Shown piece after piece: positions 1 through 5,110 of a DNA stretch of 5,161 bases. The first letter of the stretch is position 1, and every line of letters starts with the position of its first letter. The position numbers and the translations under genes are program-made. The notes beneath the pieces were generated by a model. It made no database searches, was not told where the DNA came from, and saw only the letters and a program-made list of their open reading frames with translations. Source of the stretch: CAXDRM01 sp963991775 (GTDB taxonomy: Bacteria; Pseudomonadota; Alphaproteobacteria; Rickettsiales; JABIRX01); contig CAXDRM010000089.1 of NCBI GenBank assembly GCA_963991775.1, positions 1-5,161 of the forward strand, given 5' to 3'.

Positions 1-14
1 TATAATTTACTAAA

Positions 15-75
15 CCAACCTTGCACTTCGGCCCGTTCGACAAGCTCAGGGGAACCACGCTCAGTGGCCGGTTGG
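15..75. repeat. Palindromic repeat copy A at the 3' end of ftsQ
   Basis: The segment has outer arms CCAACC (15-20) and GGTTGG (70-75), and nested arms CGGCC (29-33) and GGCCG (66-70) that share one base with the outer pair. Its core GTTCGACAAGCTCAGG (35-50) resembles a motif common in bacterial REP-like palindromes. It shares the CGGCCC...CTCAGG...GAACC layout with the other copies in this window, though it is the most divergent. The ftsQ stop codon (61-63) is inside it. Confidence 0.6.
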
Positions 76-819
76 AGAAGGCTCTACAACTTCGATGAAC
101 AATTTATCTTCTACTCTTAAATCAACAGATTTAAATTGATTATTTAAAAAATTATTAGTCTCATTTAACTCAATAAATTTTGCCCAGGCTGCTTGCGGGT
201 TTTGCTGCGGCAATTTTACCAATAAACCATTCACAAATAAAATATCCCAACGTCTTTCACCAATAAAACGCGCCTCGCTAATATAAGATTTTAAGCGCGC
301 ATCACTGGCAATAAAACTCAGCAAATTAGGGATATATTGCTGCGCTAATGCTCCGCTTACTACAATAAAATTAGCAAAAAGCTCTAACTCGGCTATAGTT
401 AAAGTTTTAATAATTTTACCTAATGCATCAATGGCATGATACTGGCCATCTTGATACCATAAAAATTTAGGCTGCTTCTCTTTTAAAGTGACCGCCACAA
501 TATTAGGATAGATAATTTTAAGCTGTGCAGCTTCAACCCAAAAATTATCTTCAAGAATTTGCTGACTTTCTTTTAATTCTAAAGCAAAAATGTAATCGCC
601 CTGCCCAAAAGTTAATTTGCCTATTTGCTCTTCTACTTGCAAAAATTCTAGCTCGTTAATATGAATTTCTTCTACTTTGAAACCCTCTTTATAAAGCAGA
701 TCATGCAGCTCATTTTTTAAAAAATTATAATTAGGGATAAGCAAGCTAAGTAACCCAATAAAGCAGGTCAGAATAAAAAAATTACAAAATTTAATTAGCT
801 TCATAACGGGCTGCAGCAA
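61..819 (-). CDS. ftsQ: Cell division protein FtsQ (bitopic divisome scaffold)
   Basis: FtsQ is an inner-membrane protein of the divisome that bridges early (FtsA/FtsZ) and late (FtsL/FtsB/FtsW/FtsI) components. The 252-residue product has a short cytoplasmic N-terminus, one hydrophobic segment at about residues 9-29, a POTRA-like domain at about 46-113 (ending in PNIVAVTLKEKQP, typical of the domain edge) and a beta domain with WDILFVNGLLVKLPQ (191-205) and FKSVDLRVEDKLFIE (229-243), both characteristic of FtsQ. Length is near the family norm. The listed start is a TTG at 819 with AGGA at 827-824, only four bases upstream; an ATG at 804 (MKLIKF) lacks any visible ribosome site but is equally plausible. 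Either start overlaps the end of ddl (29 or 14 bases), implying coupled translation. The last residues (about PSPTGH) and the TGA lie in a palindromic repeat, so the native C-terminus was probably altered there. ftsA would be expected next but is not visible before the window ends. Confidence 0.9.
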   Translation of the reverse strand: MLQPVMKLIKFCNFFILTCFIGLLSLLIPNYNFLKNELHDLLYKEGFKVEEIHINELEFLQVEEQIGKLTFGQGDYIFALELKESQQILEDNFWVEAAQLKIIYPNIVAVTLKEKQPKFLWYQDGQYHAIDALGKIIKTLTIAELELFANFIVVSGALAQQYIPNLLSFIASDARLKSYISEARFIGERRWDILFVNGLLVKLPQQNPQAAWAKFIELNETNNFLNNQFKSVDLRVEDKLFIEVVEPSPTGH

Positions 820-1690
820 TAAGTCCTGCTATAATCTGATTAAAGCTAATATTTTGTGCAGCCGCAACTTTAGGCACTAAAGAAGTTTTAGTAAAACCAG
901 GATGAGTATTAATTTCTAAAAAATATAACTCATCATTCTGACACAGAAAATCCACCCTACTAATATAGTTACAGCCTAAATAATTATGTAATTGCTCGGC
1001 AGCTTTAAGTGCTTTATCTTGTAGCTTTTTAGAAATTTCTGGTGGGATGATATATCTGGTAGTTTTAGAATTATATTTTGCATCATAATCATAAAATTCT
1101 TGCTCAGGAATAATCTCAACCGCGCCAATTGCTTTATTATCTACTATGGCAACATGCACTTCTTGAGCTTTAAGATAACGTTCTACTAATAAAGGACCAT
1201 AATCAAAATGCTCTGCCATAATCATAAAATTTAATGGATCTTGTATAATTTGTACCCCTACAGAAGAGCCTTGCGCCACAGGTTTTAGTACAAAAGGTTC
1301 TAAGGCAAAATCAGCTGGTAAATTGGCAAAATCTTTTAGATCTTTAACTAAATAAGCTGGTGCGGTTTTAATATTTAATTGAGTTGCTAGATTTTTAGCT
1401 AAAAATTTATCCATAGCTAATTGGCAGGCTTTAGCAGCTGAATGGGTATAAGGAATTTGCAAAATATCTAATAAGGCAGAAAGGCGACCATCTTCACCAT
1501 AGCTACCGTGACAGGCATTAAAGACCAAATCAATCTGGCCATTTTGCAAATCTGCAGCAATATTTTTAGTTAATTCGATTGGCTGATAATCTTGATCCAA
1601 TTCTTTTAATGCTTGGCAGATAGCATTTTTGCTCTTGATTGATATTTCTCTTTCTGTTGAGTCTCCTCCGTAAATTACTGCTATTTTCAT
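791..1690 (-). CDS. ddl: D-alanine--D-alanine ligase (Ddl)
   Basis: Ddl is a cytoplasmic ATP-grasp enzyme that joins two D-alanines with ATP; the dipeptide is then added by MurF to complete the peptidoglycan stem. The 299 residues carry the full family pattern: GGDSTEREIS at 8-17 (N-terminal D-Ala-binding loop with the catalytic Glu13), HGSYGEDG at 61-68, MDK at 93-95, the ATP-grasp stretch VLKPVAQGSSVGV at 134-146, RVDF at 245-248 with metal-binding Asp247, and FLEINTHPGFT at 257-267 with metal ligands Glu259 and Asn261. The EINTHPG form resembles rickettsial Ddl as I recall it. The ATG at 1690 immediately precedes the first conserved strand and has no evident Shine-Dalgarno. The gene is separated from the GIY-YIG gene upstream by 166 bases containing a likely promoter and overlaps ftsQ downstream, so ddl and ftsQ probably form a transcription unit. 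No motif is missing, and I see no sign of decay. Confidence 0.96.
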   Translation of the reverse strand: MKIAVIYGGDSTEREISIKSKNAICQALKELDQDYQPIELTKNIAADLQNGQIDLVFNACHGSYGEDGRLSALLDILQIPYTHSAAKACQLAMDKFLAKNLATQLNIKTAPAYLVKDLKDFANLPADFALEPFVLKPVAQGSSVGVQIIQDPLNFMIMAEHFDYGPLLVERYLKAQEVHVAIVDNKAIGAVEIIPEQEFYDYDAKYNSKTTRYIIPPEISKKLQDKALKAAEQLHNYLGCNYISRVDFLCQNDELYFLEINTHPGFTKTSLVPKVAAAQNISFNQIIAGLIAAARYEAN

Positions 1691-1714
1691 GGCTGATATT
1701 TATACTATCGTCAG

Positions 1715-1743
1715 AATTTATTGGCAATTTTGTTAAGAGTCAA
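1715..1743 (-). promoter_or_regulatory. Probable sigma70-type promoter for ddl-ftsQ
   Basis: On the minus strand TTGACT (1743-1738) matches the -35 consensus at five of six positions, and TAAATT (1720-1715) matches the -10 at four of six with an ideal 17-base spacer. Transcription would start about 15-20 bases upstream of the ddl ATG, giving a short leader. A dedicated promoter makes sense because the inserted GIY-YIG gene and repeats separate ddl from murC-murB. Confidence 0.5.
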
Positions 1744-1746
1744 AAA
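1726..1746. repeat. 21-base inverted repeat, left copy (overlaps ddl promoter)
   Basis: This 21-base sequence is the exact reverse complement of 4961-4981; the match stops at both ends. On the minus strand it contains TTGACTCTTAACAAAATT, so it includes the candidate -35 box of the ddl promoter. Confidence 0.75.
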
Positions 1747-1750
1747 AATA

Positions 1751-1773
1751 GCGTAGCAATGGATGAAGGGGCA
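1751..1773 (-). repeat. Degenerate repeat fragment G
   Basis: Read on the minus strand, this stretch (containing CCATTGCTACGCT) aligns with about 18 of 23 positions of the minus-strand reading of the copy at 4868-4914 (containing CTATTGCTGCGCT). No partner arm is seen, so it appears to be a decayed half element. It is followed on the plus strand by a small unrelated hairpin, GCATAA (1771-1776) with TTATGC (1783-1788). Confidence 0.4.
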
Positions 1774-1818
1774 TAATTTCTTTTATGCTAATAGCACTTA
1801 ATCCAGCTCTTAAACTCC

Positions 1819-1853
1819 GTCCTGAGTACGCCATAGGTCGTGTACCGAAGGAC
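1819..1853. repeat. Palindromic repeat copy B next to the GIY-YIG stop
   Basis: The arms are GTCCT (1819-1823) with AGGAC (1849-1853 region), then GTAC (1826-1829 region) with GTAC (1842-1845), separated by small internal loops. The minus-strand reading starts GTCCTTCGGTACAC, the same end as copy D. The GIY-YIG stop codon begins (minus strand) at 1859-1857, so only three bases separate gene and repeat. It could form an RNA hairpin after the gene, but lacks the T-run of an intrinsic terminator. Confidence 0.65.
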
Positions 1854-1856
1854 CAG

Positions 1857-2153
1857 TTAATCTAAAAACTTCCACTTCTTCTTTGCTAAATAATGTAATG
1901 ACTCATAGTTTTGAGTAATTAATGATTCCTTTTTAACGCGTGACCATTTTTTTACCTGATACTCTCTATAAAATGCATCATCTATTCTGTCATACAACTC
2001 AACATAAACTAATTGGACAGGCCTACGCTTTGCCGTGTAATCAGCTGCTATACCTCTTTGATGCTCCCAAAACCTTACCTCTATATTGCGTGTACTTCCT
2101 ACGTAATAGCTATTATCATTGCATCTAAGTATATAGGTATAAAATTTTTTCAT
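1857..2153 (-). CDS. Small GIY-YIG nuclease-domain protein
   Basis: The 98-residue product is a stand-alone GIY-YIG domain. The two signature triplets are YTY at 5-7 and YVG at 17-19, followed by STRNIEVRFWEHQRG with the conserved Arg27 and His31; Glu64 in FYREYQVKKWSR fits the metal-binding glutamate of the fold. The catalytic residues thus look intact. The block RRPVQLVYVE (43-52) and the KKWSRVKKESLI end (68-79) match the widespread small, uncharacterised GIY-YIG family (the one that includes YhbQ-like proteins), whose cellular role is poorly defined; DNA cleavage is expected from the fold, but target and purpose are unknown. The gene sits between murB and ddl, where a dcw cluster normally has nothing, and is flanked by palindromic repeats: one starts three bases past its stop, and an inverted pair lies upstream. 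No Shine-Dalgarno is visible before the ATG. The context suggests a mobile or laterally acquired gene, but its base composition does not stand out. Confidence 0.88.
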   Translation of the reverse strand: MKKFYTYILRCNDNSYYVGSTRNIEVRFWEHQRGIAADYTAKRRPVQLVYVELYDRIDDAFYREYQVKKWSRVKKESLITQNYESLHYLAKKKWKFLD

Positions 2154-2221
2154 AACAAAATAAGTTATAAAATATTACTTTAATAACTTTTGTCTAGAGC
2201 ATTTTGTAAAAAAACAATTAG

Positions 2222-2278
2222 AGGATCTCTCGGTCCTTCGATACAATTTCTCACTACGTTCGAAATCACTCAGGAACC
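2222..2278. repeat. Palindromic repeat copy C with flank motif AGGATCTCTCGGT
   Basis: The copy runs GGTCCTTCGATACA...AATCACTCAGGAACC, with outer ends complementary apart from small mismatches and an inner stem ATTTC (2246-2250) with GAAAT (2262-2266). The flank AGGATCTCTCGGT (2222-2234) recurs exactly at 5008-5020. Its right end CACTCAGGAACC is perfectly complementary to the left end of copy D. Confidence 0.75.
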
Positions 2279-2323
2279 TTATTGCCAAGAATTAATTTCT
2301 AATTTGTTTCTAATATAAGTTTA

Positions 2324-2369
2324 GGTTCCTGAGTGCTGCGAGCGAAGTCGAGCAGTGTACCGAAGGGCC
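2324..2369. repeat. Palindromic repeat copy D, inverted partner of C
   Basis: The copy begins GGTTCCTGAGTG (2324-2335), the exact reverse complement of 2267-2278, and ends GTGTACCGAAGGGCC, matching the corresponding end of copy B on the other strand. The inner stem is CTGC with GCAG around a GC-rich loop. C and D are separated by 45 AT-rich bases, giving a head-to-head pair between murB and the GIY-YIG gene. On the murB transcript the pair could fold into a long hairpin. Confidence 0.75.
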
Positions 2370-2372
2370 GGT

Positions 2373-2394
2373 CGTCCTGAGTAATTTTACGAAG
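2373..2394. repeat. Truncated repeat copy beside D
   Basis: CGTCCTGAGTA (2373-2383) is identical to 1818-1828 of copy B, and after an AT-rich substitute core TACGAAG resembles the TACCGAAG end of B. It looks like an internally shortened copy lying between D and the murB stop. Confidence 0.45.
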
Positions 2395-2407
2395 TAATTT
2401 TTTCAAT

Positions 2408-3310
2408 TTAATAGCTGCCAATGCGTTTAATTTCCCATTGGAGGGTAACCCCCGAATGCTCCTTAACGCGCTTAATGACTGTTTCACCTAACTGCTCTAA
2501 ATCACTGGCTGTGGCGCCACCTAAATTAAGCATAAAATTACAATGTAACTCAGAAATTTGTGCTGCACCTAATTTTAAACCACGACAGCCTGCTGCATCA
2601 ATTAATTGCCAAGCACTATGTCCTTCAGGATTTTTAAAAGTACTACCACCTGTGTTACTACGAATTGGCTGCGATGCCTCACGCTTCTCTTGAATTTCTT
2701 TAATGGCAGCTAAAATAGCTTCTGGCTCGGCTACATTACCCTTAAAATGAGCCTCAGTAAAAATTACCTCTTCTGCTAAATTAGCTTTACGATAGCTATA
2801 ATTAAGCTCGGCCACATTATATTCATGCAAATTACCTGCTAAATCCACCGCCTGGCATTTTAATAAAATATCTTTTACCTCACCACCATAAGCACCAGCA
2901 TTCATCTTAAGTGCACCACCGATCGTACCAGGTACACCACTTAAAAATTCTAAACCAGCAATGCCTTGCTGCGCTGCAAATTTAGCCACATTAACATCTA
3001 AATTCGCCGCGCCGCAAATTAACTCAGTAGCCGAGATTTTTTTAAGCTCAGTAAAAGCACGACCCAAACGAATTACACAGCCTTTAAAACCACCATCACG
3101 AATAATTACATTAGAACCTACACCTAACACAAAAATCGGTAGACCAGCTTTTAGGCGCAAAAATTCTTGTAATTCACTTAAAGATTTAGGCTTAAATAAT
3201 AAATCAGCCTGCCCACCAACTTGAAACCAGTTGATATTTTTTAACTCAGCATTCTTACGAAAAGAACCGCTCTGTTCAATAAATTGCTCAAGCTCTTTAC
3301 TAAGCTGCAT
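2408..3310 (-). CDS. murB: UDP-N-acetylenolpyruvoylglucosamine reductase (MurB)
   Basis: MurB is the cytoplasmic flavoenzyme that reduces UDP-GlcNAc-enolpyruvate with NADPH to UDP-MurNAc, the second committed step of peptidoglycan synthesis and the source of the MurC substrate. The 300-residue protein has an N-terminal FAD-binding half with NINWFQVGGQADLLFKP (25-41), VLGVGSNVIIRDGG (61-74) and SGVPGTIGGALKMNAGAYGG (124-143). The C-terminal substrate half has YSYR (171-174), GGSTFKNP (221-228) and WEIKRIG (292-298). By family comparison Arg174, Ser223 (proton donor to the flavin-reduced intermediate) and Glu293 form the active site, and all are present. The size and the short YSYR region fit the type II MurB group rather than the longer E. 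coli form. The ATG at 3310 lies inside murC (overlap ATGCAGCTTAG), with a weak GAG seven bases upstream, so translation is likely coupled to murC. Downstream, repeats rather than ddl follow the stop. Confidence 0.96.
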   Translation of the reverse strand: MQLSKELEQFIEQSGSFRKNAELKNINWFQVGGQADLLFKPKSLSELQEFLRLKAGLPIFVLGVGSNVIIRDGGFKGCVIRLGRAFTELKKISATELICGAANLDVNVAKFAAQQGIAGLEFLSGVPGTIGGALKMNAGAYGGEVKDILLKCQAVDLAGNLHEYNVAELNYSYRKANLAEEVIFTEAHFKGNVAEPEAILAAIKEIQEKREASQPIRSNTGGSTFKNPEGHSAWQLIDAAGCRGLKLGAAQISELHCNFMLNLGGATASDLEQLGETVIKRVKEHSGVTLQWEIKRIGSY

Positions 3311-4742
3311 TGTTTAACTCAATTAAAGCCTGTGGTAAATCATTGGCAGCTTTGGTGATATCACCTGCACCTAAACAAATTACAATGTCATTTTCTTGTA
3401 ATTGCTCATATAATTCTGCTGCTAAATTATTTAAATTTTGCACCCCATAAGCAGGCACTTTATTTTCATTAATTGCCGTTACTAAAGCATCACGATCAAT
3501 GCCAGTAATAGGTTGCTCGCCAGCTGCGTAAATTTCGGTAACATAAGCTAAATCTGCATCAGTAAAAGCATGACTAAATTCATTAAATAAATCATAAACT
3601 CTGCTATAGCGATGTGGCTGTACTACAGCAATAACGCGACCACCAGATTGTACTTCTTGCATTTCTTTTACCGCTTTAAGCGATGCTTTAATCTCGGTAG
3701 GATGATGACCATAATCATCAATAATTGTAATATTTTTAGGAGTATATTGGCCGGTGATAGTTAAACGTCTTTTTACACCTAAAAATTCTGCAAAAGCTTG
3801 TTTGATTCTAGCTGTATCAATGTTAAATTCGACAGCAATGGTAAGTGCCGCTAAAGCATTTAAGACATTATGCTTACCAAACATTGGTAGTAATACATCT
3901 TTGATTTCTTGTTCTTTACCTGGAATTTTTACTGTTACATCAAATTGCACACCTTGATCAATAATGCGTAAATTATGGGCAGTAACTTGAGCTTCTTCAC
4001 GCAAACCATAACTAAGAATTTTACGGTCAGTAATTTCACTAATTAGATTACGCACCTCTAAATGATCATAGCACATTACAGCAAAACCGTAGAAAGGAAC
4101 GGTTTCAACAAAATTTTTGAAAGCTTGGCGCAAATTAGCAAAATTACCATAAAACTCCATATGTTCTGGATCGATATTAGTAACTACTGCTACATTGGCT
4201 GGCAATTTATTAAAGCTACCATCAGATTCATCAGCTTCGGCTACTAACCATTCACCACTACCTAAATAAGCATTAGTATTGCATGAATTTAAAATACCGC
4301 CATTAACCACGGTGGGTTTTAGGCCTGCAGTTTCAAAAAGCTGGGTTACCATTGAAGTTGTTGTTGTTTTACCATGTGTACCGGCGATAGTTACGCATTT
4401 TTTAAGATGCATAATTTCTTTTAACATATCTGCACGGGCAATTACTGGAATATTATTTTTACGCGCTGCGACTACTTCAGCATTTTGATCTTTTACAGCA
4501 GAGCTACGCACTAATACTGAAATATCTGCGGTGATATTCTCCGCTTCTTGGCCGATAAAAATTTTAATTCCTAAAGCTTTTAAACGTTTTACATTCGCAT
4601 TATCGCTTAAATCTGAGCCTTGCACGCTGCAGCCTAAATTATGCAATATTTCGGCTATGCCACTCATACCAATACCACCAATTCCTGAAAAATGGATAAT
4701 ACCAAAAGTTTTTGGTGAAAAATCTGCTGCGGCTAATTTCAT
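3300..4742 (-). CDS. murC: UDP-N-acetylmuramate--L-alanine ligase (MurC)
   Basis: MurC is the first of the cytoplasmic Mur ligases: it couples ATP hydrolysis to addition of L-alanine to UDP-MurNAc. The 480 residues show the three-domain Mur ligase layout. The N-terminal Rossmann-like UDP-binding domain has FSGIGGIGMSGIAEIL (18-33). The central ATPase domain has the P-loop GTHGKTTT (121-128), EADESDGSF (169-177) with the Mg-binding acid, NIDPEHMEFYG (189-199), FGKHNVLNA (288-296) and GVKRRL (322-327). The C-terminal domain has DDYGHHPTEI (342-351), QPHRYSR (375-381), YAAGE (405-409) and GAGDI (458-462). HHPTEI and QPHRYSR are typical of MurC among the Mur ligases. Length is normal. The ATG at 4742 is close to the first conserved strand and has only a weak AGAG upstream. 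It is the first gene of the visible cluster; murG or another dcw gene is not seen upstream, where a repeat-rich 419-base gap lies. Confidence 0.97.
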   Translation of the reverse strand: MKLAAADFSPKTFGIIHFSGIGGIGMSGIAEILHNLGCSVQGSDLSDNANVKRLKALGIKIFIGQEAENITADISVLVRSSAVKDQNAEVVAARKNNIPVIARADMLKEIMHLKKCVTIAGTHGKTTTTSMVTQLFETAGLKPTVVNGGILNSCNTNAYLGSGEWLVAEADESDGSFNKLPANVAVVTNIDPEHMEFYGNFANLRQAFKNFVETVPFYGFAVMCYDHLEVRNLISEITDRKILSYGLREEAQVTAHNLRIIDQGVQFDVTVKIPGKEQEIKDVLLPMFGKHNVLNALAALTIAVEFNIDTARIKQAFAEFLGVKRRLTITGQYTPKNITIIDDYGHHPTEIKASLKAVKEMQEVQSGGRVIAVVQPHRYSRVYDLFNEFSHAFTDADLAYVTEIYAAGEQPITGIDRDALVTAINENKVPAYGVQNLNNLAAELYEQLQENDIVICLGAGDITKAANDLPQALIELNNAA

Positions 4743-4779
4743 GTTACTCTATATAAATTGTTGCTGTTCTCGCCCTTAT

Positions 4780-4799
4780 AGCTAGACACAAATCTAGCT
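4780..4799. repeat. Small perfect stem-loop upstream of murC
   Basis: AGCTAGA (4780-4786) and TCTAGCT (4793-4799) form a seven-base-pair stem with a six-base loop, about 40 bases before the murC ATG. There is no T-run, so it is not a standard terminator; it could be a leader hairpin or an operator. Confidence 0.45.
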
Positions 4800-4867
4800 G
4801 CGGCTTTGAAACTAATTTATAATCAAATTTTTTGCAATATTAGAAATTTTGGTGGTTTAATACCTTA

Positions 4868-4914
4868 GGACCCTGAGCTTGCAAGCAACAGCGCAGCAAT
4901 AGCCGAATGGGCCG
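4868..4914. repeat. Palindromic repeat copy F
   Basis: The copy starts GGACCCTGAGCTTG and ends GCCGAATGGGCCG, so its ends fit the family pattern (GGNCC...CTCAGG on the other strand). It contains the perfect ten-base palindrome GCTTGCAAGC (4877-4886) in place of the cores seen in other copies. It lies upstream of murC. Confidence 0.6.
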
Positions 4915-4960
4915 TTAGTCTGAATATTTATGATCAATAGCTAAAAGGCAAAATACTTGC

Positions 4961-4981
4961 TTTTTGACTCTTAACAAAATT
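4961..4981. repeat. 21-base inverted repeat, right copy
   Basis: This is the exact reverse complement of 1726-1746. On the plus strand it carries TTGACT at 4964-4969; the best -10 at 17 bases is only TAAAGA (4987-4992), so a rightward promoter is possible but weak. Confidence 0.7.
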
Positions 4982-5007
4982 ACAAATAAAGATGGATATC
5001 GGTATAA

Positions 5008-5056
5008 AGGATCTCTCGGTAAAATTTTGCAACAAGTGCAAAATCACTCGAGAACC
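5008..5056. repeat. Palindromic repeat copy E1
   Basis: The copy begins with AGGATCTCTCGGT, identical to the flank of copy C, and ends AAATCACTCGAGAACC, close to the end of C. Its core is a perfect stem ATTTTGCA (5024-5031) with TGCAAAAT (5037-5044) and a five-base loop, unrelated in sequence to the core of C. Confidence 0.7.
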
Positions 5057-5070
5057 GGTTTAACACTTCA

Positions 5071-5110
5071 GGTTCTTGAGTGATTTTTGACGTCAGGAAA
5101 AAATTGTATA
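5071..5110. repeat. Palindromic repeat copy E2, inverted partner of E1
   Basis: GGTTCTTGAGTGATTT (5071-5086) is the reverse complement of the end of E1 at 15 of 16 positions, across a 14-base spacer. The rest, through AAATTGTATA, aligns along its length with the reverse complement of copy C (which has GAACGTAGTGAGAAATTGTAT), with one or more small indels, so E2 is nearly full length but has lost the GAAGGACC end. Confidence 0.6.

Noticed and set aside
1..60. Start of ftsA after ftsQ
   Set aside because: Expected by gene order, but no frame here shows the FtsA N-terminal pattern (an IDxGSSK-type motif) or a ribosome site.
1940..2128. Plus-strand 62-codon open frame opposite the GIY-YIG gene
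   Set aside because: It is antisense to the well-supported GIY-YIG reading frame and resembles no family.
2324..2400. Rho-independent terminator for murB
   Set aside because: On the minus strand, hairpin D is not followed by a T-run; a transcript-end role is possible but not shown by the sequence.
2299..2487. Minus-strand 62-codon frame covering the end of murB and repeat D
   Set aside because: Its first part is an out-of-frame reading of murB and the rest runs into the repeat; there is no independent start signal.
2421..4785. Several plus-strand open frames of 60-90 codons opposite murB and murC
   Set aside because: They lie antisense to genes with complete family motifs, show no recognisable domains and are explained by codon bias of the real genes.
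4943..4965. Intrinsic terminator: stem AAAAGGCAA with TTGCTTTTT
   Set aside because: The stem has only two GC pairs and one wobble, and its T-run is part of the stem; it may be chance in AT-rich DNA.
1819..5110. CRISPR array
   Set aside because: Repeats are palindromic, divergent, in both orientations and irregularly spaced, with no uniform spacers or cas genes.
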